A stretch of DNA of 64,000 bases from Bacillota bacterium (GTDB lineage: Bacteria > Bacillota > Clostridia > Oscillospirales > Oscillospiraceae): the NCBI GenBank assembly GCA_030529825.1, contig JAUMWD010000006.1, forward strand, positions 50,230-114,229. The letters run 5' to 3'. Shown piece after piece: positions 34,691 through 43,663 of this stretch. The translations under genes and the position numbers were made by a program. Under the pieces are notes generated by a model. The model was not told the DNA's origin and ran no database searches. It was given only the letters and a program-made list of their open reading frames with translations. Position 1 is the stretch's first letter. Each line of letters opens with the position of its first letter.

Positions 34691-37489
34691 ATGGCACAGA
34701 AATATGATTACACTCTGAATCTTCCCAAGACCGAATTCCCCATGCGCGCAGGCCTGCCCAAGCGCGAGCCTGATATGCTTAAGCATTGGGAAGAGCTGGA
34801 TATCTATAACGAAATGCTGAAGAAGAACGAGGGCAAGCCCCTGTTCAATCTTCACGACGGCCCTCCGTTTTCCAACGGCAACATCCATATGGGCCATGCT
34901 CTGAACAAGGCCCTGAAGGACTTCATCACCCGCAGCTACGCCATGCGCGGCTACTACACCCCCTATATCCCCGGCTGGGATAATCACGGCATGCCCATTG
35001 AGTCTGCCATCATCAAGGAGCAGAAGCTCAACCACAAGGCCATGAGCGTTGCCGACTTCCGCAGCGCCTGCGAAGCCTATGCGGAGAAGTACATCAACAT
35101 CCAGATGGAAGGCTTCAAGCGCATGGGCGTTATCGCCGACTGGGAGCATCCCTACAAGACCATGGATAAGGGCTTTGAGGCTGACGAGGTCCGCGTATTC
35201 GGCAAGATGTATCAGAACGGCCACATTTACAAGGGCCTCAAGCCCGTTTACTGGTGCGCTCATGACGAGACCGCACTGGCCGAGGCGGAAATCGAATACA
35301 AGGACGATCCCTGCACCACCGTATATGTAAAGTTCCCCATGAACGACGATCTGGGCAAGCTGGGCCATCTGGACCACAGCAAGCTCTTCTTCGTTATTTG
35401 GACCACCACCATCTGGACTCTCCCCGGCAACCTTGCTATTGCTCTGCACCCCGATGAGAGCTATGTCATCGTAAAGCCCGAGGGCAGCGATGAGATGTAC
35501 ATCATGGCCGAGGCACTGGCGGAAAAGGTTATGGGCATCGGCGGCTTTACCGAGTTCAGCATTCTGGAAAAGCACCCCGGCAGCTTCTTTGAGAACATGC
35601 TGGCAGACCATCCCTTCCTGCCCAAGACCTCCCGTCTGCTGCTGGCTGACTATGTCACCATGGATTCCGGTACCGGCTGTGTTCACACCGCACCCGGCTT
35701 CGGTGCCGACGACTATCAGACCTGCAAGCGCTACGGCATGGACATGGTCGTTCCTGTTGACGATCAGGGCCGTCACACCGACTACGCAGGCAAGTACGCC
35801 GGTCTCCGCACAGAGGAATCCAACCCCATTATTCTCAACGATATGAAGGAAGCAGGCTCCCTGTTTGCTTCCGAGGATATTATCCACAGCTATCCCCACT
35901 GCTGGCGCTGCAAGCACCCCATCATCTTCCGCGCAACTCCCCAGTGGTTCTGCTCCGTTGACGGCTTCAAGGAAGAGGCTGTCAAGGCCTGCGAGGATGT
36001 CCGCTGGCTTCCCGCATGGGGTCAGGACAGACTGGGCGCCATGATTCGCGAGCGTGCCGACTGGTGCATCTCCCGTCAGCGTCGCTGGGGCCTCCCCATT
36101 CCCGTTTTCTACTGCTCTGACTGCGGCAAGCCCGTTTGCACCGAGGAAAGCATCGAGTCCGTTGCAAAGATCTTCGAGGAAAAGGGCTCCAACGCATGGT
36201 TCGAGATGGAGGCCGAGGAGCTTCTGCCCAAGGCTTTCGTATGCCCCCACTGCGGCGGCGTTCACTTCACCAAGGAAACCGATACTTTGGACGGCTGGTT
36301 TGACTCCGGCTCCACCCACTTCTGCGCCATGAAGCGCGATCAGGGCTTCTGGCCCTCCAGCATGTACATTGAAGGCGGCGACCAGTATCGCGGCTGGTTC
36401 CAGAGCTCTCTGCTGGTTGCAGTAGGCGCTCTGGGCATGGGCTCTCCCTACAAGGAATGCCTCACTCACGGCTGGACCGTTGACGGCGAAGGCCGCGCAA
36501 TGCACAAGAGTCTGGGCAACGGCGTTGACCCCGCCGACATCATCAAGGAATTCGGCGCAGACATGATTCGTCTCTGGGCCGGCTCCGCCGACTACCATGT
36601 CGATGTCCGCTGCTCCAAGGAAATCTTCAAGCAGCTCTCCCAGAACTATCTGAAGTTCCGCAACACCGCACGCTACTGCCTGGGCAACCTTGACGGCTTC
36701 GATGCCGACAAGCTCGTTAAGCCCGAGGAAATGCTGGAGCTTGATAAGTGGGCGATTACCCGTCTCAATGCCCTCATTGAGAAGATTTTTGCCGCCTATG
36801 AGAACTACGAATTCCATGTAGTTTCCCACCTCATCAACGATTTCTGCGTTGTTGAGCTTTCCAACTTCTACCTTGACATTATTAAGGACAGACTGTATTG
36901 TGAGGAGAGAGACGGACTCAAGCGCCGCAGCGCCCAGACCGCCCTGTACCTCATTCTCGACAGCCTCACCAAGATGTTCGCGCCTATTCTGGCCTTCACC
37001 TGCGATGAAATCTGGCTGGCAATGCCCCACAAGTCATCCGACGATGCACGCAATGTCATCCTCAACGAAATGAACAAACCCTTCACCGAGTACGCCCTCT
37101 CCGATGAGGAAATGGCAAAGTGGGATGCTCTCATTTCCGTCCGCAGCGATGTAAACGGTGTTCTGGAAAAGGCTCGCGCCGACAAGCGCATCGGCAAGCC
37201 TCTGGAGGCAATGGTAACTCTGTCCCCCAAGGGCGAGAGCAAGGCCGTCGTCGAAAAGATCGAGAGCATGAACCTCTCCGAGCTGTTCATCGTTTCCAAT
37301 TGCCTCATCGCAGAGGACGATGACGATGCCGAGGCCGTCAAGGGCAACGGCACAAACAACGCCGAGCTGGGCATTTCCGTTAAGGAAGCACCCGGTGTCA
37401 AGTGTCCCCGCTGCTGGATGCACTCCGTGGATGCGGATCCCGAAACCGAGCTCTGCCCCCGCTGTGCCGCCGTCGTAGCAAAGCTGTAA
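34691..37489 (+). CDS. ileS: Isoleucine--tRNA ligase
   Basis: A class I synthetase charging tRNA-Ile, with an editing domain that removes valine. The 932-residue product has the HMGH motif (NGNIHMGHALNK) near residue 60, editing domain motifs (WTTTIWTLPGN near 238), the KMSKS-equivalent region here reading MHKSLGN near 600, and a C-terminal zinc finger (CPRCWMHS ... CPRCAAVV). The KMSKS loop is AMHKSLGNG, a known variation in this family. The ATG at 34691 has AAAGGAG upstream; the longer frame to 34637 spans the hairpin. Only about 90 bp lie between divIVA and ileS, and no T-box is visible, unlike many Firmicute ileS genes. Confidence 0.97.
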   Translation: MAQKYDYTLNLPKTEFPMRAGLPKREPDMLKHWEELDIYNEMLKKNEGKPLFNLHDGPPFSNGNIHMGHALNKALKDFITRSYAMRGYYTPYIPGWDNHGMPIESAIIKEQKLNHKAMSVADFRSACEAYAEKYINIQMEGFKRMGVIADWEHPYKTMDKGFEADEVRVFGKMYQNGHIYKGLKPVYWCAHDETALAEAEIEYKDDPCTTVYVKFPMNDDLGKLGHLDHSKLFFVIWTTTIWTLPGNLAIALHPDESYVIVKPEGSDEMYIMAEALAEKVMGIGGFTEFSILEKHPGSFFENMLADHPFLPKTSRLLLADYVTMDSGTGCVHTAPGFGADDYQTCKRYGMDMVVPVDDQGRHTDYAGKYAGLRTEESNPIILNDMKEAGSLFASEDIIHSYPHCWRCKHPIIFRATPQWFCSVDGFKEEAVKACEDVRWLPAWGQDRLGAMIRERADWCISRQRRWGLPIPVFYCSDCGKPVCTEESIESVAKIFEEKGSNAWFEMEAEELLPKAFVCPHCGGVHFTKETDTLDGWFDSGSTHFCAMKRDQGFWPSSMYIEGGDQYRGWFQSSLLVAVGALGMGSPYKECLTHGWTVDGEGRAMHKSLGNGVDPADIIKEFGADMIRLWAGSADYHVDVRCSKEIFKQLSQNYLKFRNTARYCLGNLDGFDADKLVKPEEMLELDKWAITRLNALIEKIFAAYENYEFHVVSHLINDFCVVELSNFYLDIIKDRLYCEERDGLKRRSAQTALYLILDSLTKMFAPILAFTCDEIWLAMPHKSSDDARNVILNEMNKPFTEYALSDEEMAKWDALISVRSDVNGVLEKARADKRIGKPLEAMVTLSPKGESKAVVEKIESMNLSELFIVSNCLIAEDDDDAEAVKGNGTNNAELGISVKEAPGVKCPRCWMHSVDADPETELCPRCAAVVAKL

Positions 37490-37495
37490 AAAATT

Positions 37496-37515
37496 CCTCC
37501 CCGAAAACGGGGAGG
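37496..37515 (+). other. Short hairpin between ileS and lspA
   Basis: An 8-bp GC-rich stem (37496-37503 with 37508-37515) with an AAAA loop, located 6 bp after the ileS stop. There is no T run, so an mRNA end-protecting element is more likely than a terminator. Confidence 0.6.
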
Positions 37516-37553
37516 TAAGCGTTCCGATAATTAGAGAAAGGAACTGTATATTT

Positions 37554-38405
37554 ATGATTTATGCAATTGTCGCTGTGCTGGTCCTTATTGCCGACCAGTG
37601 GCTCAAGTACTGGGTAACAGCCAATGTCACTCTGGAAACCGGTTCACAGCCCATTATTGACGGTGTCGTCAAGCTCGTGAACACTCACAACAGCGGTGCC
37701 GCCTTCGGCCTGCTGGACAATGTGCCCTTTGCACGCTGGATTCTTCTCGGTCTTGCCGTTGCCATGTGCATCGTTGTCATTATCCTCATTGCCAAGCGCA
37801 CCTTCCCCGGCAAGTTCCCCACCTGGTGCATGGTGCTGTTTATGGCCGGTGCTTTGGGCAACTGCATCGACCGCAGCATCTACGGCTATGTTGTTGATAT
37901 GTTCAAGTTGGAGTTTGTATCCTTTGCCGTATTCAATGTTGCGGATATCTTCCTCACCGTATCCTGCCTGCTGTTCATAATCTATCTGTTTGTAGGCGGA
38001 AAGGACGAGGAGGAGCTGGAAGCCGAAATCCGGAAGAGTAAGAAGTCCAAAAAGCAGGACAAGGACGACAGCGCCTCCGCCGAGGCGGAAAGCAGCAGCG
38101 AAGAGGATGTATGGAACAGCTTCAAGGCTGCTCTTCATACTGACTCCGAGGATGAGGAGGAGCTCCCTCCCGAGCCCAAGCGCAAGGCAAGAAAGTCCGC
38201 TCTCACCGTCGCCAAGGAAGAGCCTTCCCCCGAAATCAAGATCGAGGCTGTGCCCGAGGTCAAGGAAGAGCCCATGCCCGTGGATAACGCTGACGAGCTG
38301 CCCGCAGCAGCTTGCGAGCCCGCTGCAGAAAAAGCAGAGGAAGCCGCAGCACCCGCCGTTGAGGAATTCTCTCTTGAGGATATCCTTCGTGAATTCGGTG
38401 GCTGA
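37554..38405 (+). CDS. lspA: Lipoprotein signal peptidase with long acidic C-terminal tail
   Basis: The aspartyl protease that cleaves prolipoprotein signal peptides after lipidation. The catalytic core (residues 1-147) has four membrane segments with the conserved blocks DQWLKYW, NTHNSGAAFG, GNCIDR (catalytic Asp106) and FNVAD (catalytic Asp131). Residues 150-283 form an unusual tail: Lys-rich, then Glu/Asp/Pro/Ala-rich and probably disordered. It ends in the ordered-looking SLEDILREFGG. LspA proteins are usually about 150-180 residues, so this tail nearly doubles it. AAAGGA precedes the ATG. The stop overlaps the next start by one base. Confidence 0.93.
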   Translation: MIYAIVAVLVLIADQWLKYWVTANVTLETGSQPIIDGVVKLVNTHNSGAAFGLLDNVPFARWILLGLAVAMCIVVIILIAKRTFPGKFPTWCMVLFMAGALGNCIDRSIYGYVVDMFKLEFVSFAVFNVADIFLTVSCLLFIIYLFVGGKDEEELEAEIRKSKKSKKQDKDDSASAEAESSSEEDVWNSFKAALHTDSEDEEELPPEPKRKARKSALTVAKEEPSPEIKIEAVPEVKEEPMPVDNADELPAAACEPAAEKAEEAAAPAVEEFSLEDILREFGG

Positions 38406-39325
38406 TGGACGAAATAATTACATTAACTGTTGAGAAGAGCGGCGATAGAATCGACGCTCTTCTTGCGCAAAATGCGGAAGGCATCACCCGAAGCGCGGCG
38501 CAGCGTCTCATCGAAGACGGCTCCGTGCTGGTAAACGGCGGCACGGTGAAAAAAAACTATAAATGCTCTCAGGGCGATGTTATCGAATTCAGCCTGCCGG
38601 AGCTTCAGGACATTGAGCTTGTGCCTCAGGACATAGCCCTTGACATCGTCTATGAGGACGAGGATGTTGTGGTGGTGAACAAGCCTCGGGGCATGGTGGT
38701 GCATCCCGCACCCGGTCATCCCGACGGCACCCTTGTGAATGCCCTCATGTTCCGCTGCGGCGACTCACTTTCGGGCATCGGCGGTGAAAAGCGCCCGGGC
38801 ATCGTGCATCGCATTGACAAGGACACCTCCGGTCTCCTCATCGTTGCGAAAAACGATTTTGCCCATTTAGGACTTTCCGCACAGCTTTCCGACCGCAGCC
38901 TTTCCCGCGTTTACGAATGCGTTGTAAAGGGAAGGCTCCGTGAGGACAGCGGCACGGTGAACGCGCCCATAGGCCGGCATCCCACGGACCGCAAGCGCAT
39001 GGCGGTTACGGAGAAAAACTCCCGCAGCGCCGTTACCCATTGGGAGGTCATTGCCCGCTACAACGGCTACACCCATGTGCGCTGCCGCCTTGAAACGGGG
39101 CGCACTCATCAGATAAGAGTTCACATGGCCCACATCGGTCATCCCCTGCTGGGTGATTTCACCTACGGCGCGCCAAGCCCCGAAAAGGGCCTTGAGGGCC
39201 AGTGTCTTCATGCAAGGGAGCTTAAATTCATCCACCCCCGCACAGGGGAAAAGGTGCATATTGAAACGGAGCTTCCCCAGTATTTTAAAGATGTTCTCTC
39301 AAAGCTGGGAAATGAAATCGGATAA
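38405..39325 (+). CDS. RluA-family pseudouridine synthase
   Basis: Converts uridines in rRNA or tRNA to pseudouridine. The 306-residue protein has an N-terminal S4 RNA-binding domain (residues 12-60, DALLAQNAEGITRSAAQRLI) and the catalytic domain with VVHPAPGH and the catalytic HRIDKDTSGLL near 140-150, then RTHQIRVHMAHIGHPLLGD. Within the family it resembles RluD/YlyB, the gene typically found behind lspA in Firmicutes. It is translationally coupled to lspA through a TGATG overlap and ends the operon. Confidence 0.95.
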   Translation: MDEIITLTVEKSGDRIDALLAQNAEGITRSAAQRLIEDGSVLVNGGTVKKNYKCSQGDVIEFSLPELQDIELVPQDIALDIVYEDEDVVVVNKPRGMVVHPAPGHPDGTLVNALMFRCGDSLSGIGGEKRPGIVHRIDKDTSGLLIVAKNDFAHLGLSAQLSDRSLSRVYECVVKGRLREDSGTVNAPIGRHPTDRKRMAVTEKNSRSAVTHWEVIARYNGYTHVRCRLETGRTHQIRVHMAHIGHPLLGDFTYGAPSPEKGLEGQCLHARELKFIHPRTGEKVHIETELPQYFKDVLSKLGNEIG

Positions 39326-39366
39326 AAAAAGCAAGTGCAGAGAAAAAATCTTTGCACTTGCTTTTT
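39326..39366. terminator. Bidirectional terminator between the rluA-family gene and DUF554
   Basis: A 14-bp stem (39326-39339 with 39353-39366) with A run on the left and T run on the right and a 13-nt loop, between convergent genes. Confidence 0.85.
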
Positions 39367-39371
39367 CATTT

Positions 39372-40070
39372 TTATACAGGTAAAAGCGAAATAAGCTTAA
39401 ACACAAAGGGAACAAGCAAAATCGCGGGAAGCTGGTCGGCAACCTTGATTTTCGTTATGCCCATGAGATTCAAGCCAATGGCAATAATCATAAGGCTGCC
39501 GGCGCAGGTGATGTTCGTAATAATCTCCTGATTGGTAAGCACATTCTGCAGAAGCCCTGCCAAAAGCACAATGGCCCCCTGATAAACCAGCACCGCGGCT
39601 GCGGAAAAAATCACGCCAATGCCCAGAGTGCTTGCCAGCATACAGGCGGAAATCAAGTCCATGATGGACTTGGTGTAAAGCACCTCGTGGTCGCCCATGA
39701 GGCCCGAATTCAGCGAGCCGATAATCGCCATGGCACCCACGCAAAACAGCAGGCTTGCGGTCATGAAGCCCTCGACTACGCTGCCTTTTCCATGGCTGTG
39801 CTTCATCCTTTTTTCGATGAACTCACCCATGCGGTTTACTCCGCCGTCGATGTTGAGAAGGGTTCCCACGATGGTACCCAGCACCATGGAAATGATGATT
39901 ACAAGGGCATTTCCGCCCTCGACCACCCCCGTAATACCCACAAGCAGAGAGCAGAGTCCCATGGCCGTCATTACGGCATTTGAAACTTTTTCGGGTATTC
40001 CTTTTTTGAACAGCAGGCCAACTGCGCTGCCGACAATTACTGCGGCAACATTTACAATTACGCCAAGCAT
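39372..40070 (-). CDS. DUF554-family membrane protein
   Basis: A 232-residue polytopic membrane protein with about six to seven segments. It fits DUF554 (YdfK/YqgA type): start GVIVNVAAVIVGSAVGLLFKKGIP, the GTIVGTLLNIDGGVNRMGEF block near residue 65-85, and FCVGAMAIIGSLNSGLMGDHEVLYTKSIMD near 108-137. The family is proposed to be a transporter but the substrate is unknown. GGAG precedes the ATG. It is a single gene, facing rluA-family and following the Na/Pi cotransporter gene by 72 bp in reverse order. Confidence 0.88.
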   Translation of the reverse strand: MLGVIVNVAAVIVGSAVGLLFKKGIPEKVSNAVMTAMGLCSLLVGITGVVEGGNALVIIISMVLGTIVGTLLNIDGGVNRMGEFIEKRMKHSHGKGSVVEGFMTASLLFCVGAMAIIGSLNSGLMGDHEVLYTKSIMDLISACMLASTLGIGVIFSAAAVLVYQGAIVLLAGLLQNVLTNQEIITNITCAGSLMIIAIGLNLMGITKIKVADQLPAILLVPFVFKLISLLPV

Positions 40071-40142
40071 AATATCAGCTCCGTATCAAAAAGATGTAAT
40101 AAAAAATATCATCAAGGGGCAGGCTTTGTCAATATACAGATT

Positions 40143-41897
40143 TTAAAGAGCGTACTTGCTGCTGTATTCGGAGTAGTATTCGTCGTATGCCTTTGTGTGC
40201 AGGGCGTTGAGACTGTTAATATATTCGTGGGTGTCGAAGGCCGCGGATTCCAGCTCAATCATTGCAACGGCAATGTTGGAGCAGTGGTCGGAAATTCGCT
40301 CCAAATCCGTCAGCAGGTCGTTGAAAATATAGCCGTGGAGAATGGTGCATTTGCCCTTTGCAAGGCGGTCGATGTGGTGAAGCTTCATCTCATCGCAGAG
40401 GTTGTCGATGTGGTCCTCAAGAGGCTCAACGCGATAGGCAAGGGCAAGGTCATTATTGATAAAGGCACCGATAGCGGTGGCAACAGCCTCGCCCACGGCG
40501 GCGGTAAGGGTGTTAAGCTCCTTCCAGCCTTCATCGGAAAACAGAATGCCCTTTTCGTGGCGCTCCTTTGCGCTTTCCGCCACATTCAGAGCGTGGTCGC
40601 TCATGCGTTCAAAGTCGTTGATGGTGTGGAGATATTTACTGACAGCCTCATTCTGCGCCTTGTTCAGCTCCTTACCCGTGAGCTGAACGAGATAGGTACC
40701 CAGCTTGTCCTCATAGCGGTCAATTATATCCTCCATGCGTTCAACCGCCGCAAAGCCATCGTCGCTGTAATTTTCAAGCAGGTTGAAGGCATCCAGAATA
40801 TTCTGACGCGCCTTGTCCGCCATGGAGTTTACGGTGAGGCGGCTCTGCTCCACGGCAATGGCCGGGTGAGTGAGGAAGCGCTCCTCAAGGCGGTCCATAT
40901 CATGAAGCTCCTCCGCCTCCTCATCGTCCTTGACCAGCTTGCAAACGAGCTTTTCAAGCAGGCCGATGAAGGGGGCAAGGAGAATAACGATCGCAAGACG
41001 GAAAACCGTGTTCAGTGCCGCAATGGAGACCGTAGTCATGGCCGAAGTCATGAAGGAAAAGTCCGCAATCGCGTTTACGGTGTAGAAAATTGCGCTGAAA
41101 AGAATTACACCCAGGGTGTCAACAACGAGATATGACCATGCGGTGCGGCGGCCTGCGGCATTTGCGCCCAGAGCGGAGAGCAAAACGGGGACGGCGGCGC
41201 CGATGGCGATGCCCATGATTATGGGGAGAGCCACATCAAAGCGGATTGCGCCGGTGATGGCAAGAGCCTGAAGAATACCCACGGCCGCGGAGGCGCTCTG
41301 GAGAACGCTGGTGAACAGAATTCCCACAAGGATGCCTAAAATGGGGTTGGAAAAGCCGGTGAGCAGAGCAAGGAAGGCCTCGTTCTCCTTCAGGGCGGAA
41401 ACGGAGCCACTCATGGCCTTCATGCCGAACATAAGCACCGCAAAGCCGAGAAGGATTCCGCCCACATGCTTTGTGGAGGTTTTCTTGGAAAAGCTGTAGC
41501 AGAGAATTCCGATGACTGCCACGAAGGATGCAAGGTTTTCCGTGGAAAACAGGGCGAGGATTCCACCGGCGTTTCCGATGTCGGAAAGGCAGATGATCCA
41601 GCCCGTGATGGATGTGCCGATGATGGCGCCCATGACGATGCCGATGGCCTGCCGCACCTTCATCATGCCGGAGTTAACGAAGCCGACAACCATGACGGAG
41701 GTGGCGGAGGAGGATTGGATAACGGCGGTTACGCCCGTACCCAAAAGAATGCCCTTGAGAGGCGTGCTGGAAAGGCGGAAAAGCACCAGCTCCAGCTTGC
41801 TGCCCGCAACCTTTTTGAGGCTGTCGCCCATGAGGGCCATACCGAAGAGAAACAGCGCAACGCCGCCTAACAGCGCAACGACATTGGAAATACCCAT
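40143..41897 (-). CDS. Na/Pi cotransporter family protein with PhoU-like domain
   Basis: A 584-residue protein combining an N-terminal Na/Pi cotransporter domain (residues 1-310), with two inverted repeats each holding a QSSSATS-like motif (IQSSSATSVMVVGF near 62 and LQSASAAVGIL near 200), and a C-terminal PhoU-like helical domain (about 345-560) with ERMSDHALNVAE and ERISDHCSNIAVAM. This is the NptA/YjbB type that imports or exports phosphate. AAAGGAGA lies before the ATG. It is a lone gene, divergent from pncB. Confidence 0.93.
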   Translation of the reverse strand: MGISNVVALLGGVALFLFGMALMGDSLKKVAGSKLELVLFRLSSTPLKGILLGTGVTAVIQSSSATSVMVVGFVNSGMMKVRQAIGIVMGAIIGTSITGWIICLSDIGNAGGILALFSTENLASFVAVIGILCYSFSKKTSTKHVGGILLGFAVLMFGMKAMSGSVSALKENEAFLALLTGFSNPILGILVGILFTSVLQSASAAVGILQALAITGAIRFDVALPIIMGIAIGAAVPVLLSALGANAAGRRTAWSYLVVDTLGVILFSAIFYTVNAIADFSFMTSAMTTVSIAALNTVFRLAIVILLAPFIGLLEKLVCKLVKDDEEAEELHDMDRLEERFLTHPAIAVEQSRLTVNSMADKARQNILDAFNLLENYSDDGFAAVERMEDIIDRYEDKLGTYLVQLTGKELNKAQNEAVSKYLHTINDFERMSDHALNVAESAKERHEKGILFSDEGWKELNTLTAAVGEAVATAIGAFINNDLALAYRVEPLEDHIDNLCDEMKLHHIDRLAKGKCTILHGYIFNDLLTDLERISDHCSNIAVAMIELESAAFDTHEYINSLNALHTKAYDEYYSEYSSKYAL

Positions 41898-42120
41898 ATA
41901 TTTTTCTCCTTTAAAGGATGATAGAATTTGTGCTTATTAAAAATCCAAACTTCTCACAAATATACCATAGCATGGCAATCCGTCAATTGTAAATACGAAA
42001 AATATTTTTTGTAAGCCAATACAAGGTGCCTATGCCAAGCTCAAAAATTTTACCCGACACTTTGTTGATTTTGCCACACACACCTTATGCCCTTCTTTCG
42101 AGTCTATTAATTAACAATGG

Positions 42121-42148
42121 TTGAATTAATATATATTTCATGTATAAT
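42121..42148 (+). promoter_or_regulatory. SigA-type promoter of pncB
   Basis: TTGAAT at 42121-42126, a 16-bp spacer and consensus TATAAT at 42143-42148, placing the start of transcription near 42155 and the ATG 27 bases later. The rest of the 284-bp gap to the divergent gene (41898-42181) is AT-rich, and no other element is recognised. Confidence 0.75.
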
Positions 42149-42181
42149 CAAAGTAGAAAATTATCGTCTTTGGAGGCGGCT

Positions 42182-43642
42182 ATGGATAATAAACACAACA
42201 TCAATCTCACAATGCTCTGCGACTACTACGAGCTCACCATGGGCAACGGCTATTTTGAGCAGAACATGGCAGACAAGATCACCTATTTCGATGTTTTTTA
42301 CCGTCAGAATCCCGACAAGGGAGGCTATGCCATCATGGCTGGTCTTGAGCAGGTTGTTGACTACATAAACAATCTTCATTTTGACGCAGAGGACATTGAG
42401 TATCTCCGCAGCAGAAATATGTTCTCCGAGGGCTTTTTGAAGTATCTTGAGAACTTCAAATTCACCGGCGATATCTGGGCCGTTCCCGAGGGCACGCCCA
42501 TCTTCCCCCGCGAGCCTATTATGACCGTTCGCGCCCCTGCAATTCAGGCACAGCTCATTGAGACCTATGTGCTGCTGGAGCTGAACCATCAGAGCCTCAT
42601 TGCCACCAAGGCAAACCGCATCTGCCGCGCCGCAGAGGGCCGCACCGTTCTTGAGTTCGGCTCCCGCCGCGCCCAGGGCATTGACGGCGCCGTCACCGGT
42701 GCAAGAGCCGCATACATCGGCGGCTGCGCAGGCACCGCCTGCACCGTTTCCGACCAGAAGTACGGCGTATACGCCGGCGGCACCATGGCCCACTCCTGGG
42801 TACAGATGTTTGACTCGGAATACGAGGCCTTTAAGGCATACTGCGAGGTTTATCCCACCAACGCAACTCTGCTTGTTGATACCTACAACAGCCTTAAGTC
42901 CGGCGTTCCCAACGCGATACGCGTTTTTGACGAGGTGCTGAAGCCTCAGGGCATCACCAAGTGCGGCATCCGCTTTGACTCCGGCGACATGGCATATCTC
43001 ACCCGCAAGGCCCGTAAGATGCTGGACGATGCAGGCTGGACCGAGTGCAAAATCACCGTTTCCAACTCCCTTGACGAGCGTCTTGTCACGGAGCTTCTGC
43101 TTCAGGGGGCAAAAATTGACGCCTTCGGCGTGGGCGAGCGCCTCATCACCTCCAAGAGCGATCCCGTATTCGGCGGCGTTTACAAGCTCTGCGCCGTGGA
43201 AAACGACGACGGCAGCATTACCCCCAAGATCAAGATCAGCGAAAACGTTGGCAAAATTACAAACCCCGGCTTCAAAAAGGTCTACCGTCTGTATGACAGG
43301 GAAACGGGCATGGCCGAGGCAGACTATCTTTGCCTGTATGACGAAACCGTTGACGACAGTAAGCCTCTTGAAATCTGTGATCCCGATGCCCGCTGGAAGA
43401 GCAAGGTCATGGAAAACTTTGAGGCAAAGGAGCTTCTTGTTCCCGTCTTCAAAAACGGCGAGCAGGTTTACGAGCTTCCCTCTCTCGAAGAAATCAAGCG
43501 CAACTGCGCATATCAGGTCAGCACGCTGTGGCCCGAGGTCAAGCGCTTTGACAATCCCCACAACTACTATGTGGACCTCTCCGAAAAGCTCATGGCTCTG
43601 AAGGACAAGATGCTCATGGCAAAGCGCGACAACCGCAACTAA
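42182..43642 (+). CDS. pncB: Nicotinate phosphoribosyltransferase
   Basis: Salvages nicotinate to nicotinate mononucleotide with PRPP, for NAD synthesis. The 486-residue protein has MLCDYYELTMGNGYF near the start, the EFGSRRAQGIDGAV block near 160 with the phosphorylated-His region, SWVQMFDSEYEAF near 205, and a C-terminal domain rich in aromatic residues. The start is ATG 42182 with GGAGG 7 bases upstream; an upstream ATG at 42140 would overlap the promoter. The PTS IIC gene begins 21 bp after its stop. Confidence 0.95.
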   Translation: MDNKHNINLTMLCDYYELTMGNGYFEQNMADKITYFDVFYRQNPDKGGYAIMAGLEQVVDYINNLHFDAEDIEYLRSRNMFSEGFLKYLENFKFTGDIWAVPEGTPIFPREPIMTVRAPAIQAQLIETYVLLELNHQSLIATKANRICRAAEGRTVLEFGSRRAQGIDGAVTGARAAYIGGCAGTACTVSDQKYGVYAGGTMAHSWVQMFDSEYEAFKAYCEVYPTNATLLVDTYNSLKSGVPNAIRVFDEVLKPQGITKCGIRFDSGDMAYLTRKARKMLDDAGWTECKITVSNSLDERLVTELLLQGAKIDAFGVGERLITSKSDPVFGGVYKLCAVENDDGSITPKIKISENVGKITNPGFKKVYRLYDRETGMAEADYLCLYDETVDDSKPLEICDPDARWKSKVMENFEAKELLVPVFKNGEQVYELPSLEEIKRNCAYQVSTLWPEVKRFDNPHNYYVDLSEKLMALKDKMLMAKRDNRN

Positions 43643-43663
43643 ATCATTCAAAAGGGTGATACT

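Noticed and set aside
34670..37030. Long open frame (786 codons) on the minus strand
   Set aside because: Antisense to ileS; no family signature.
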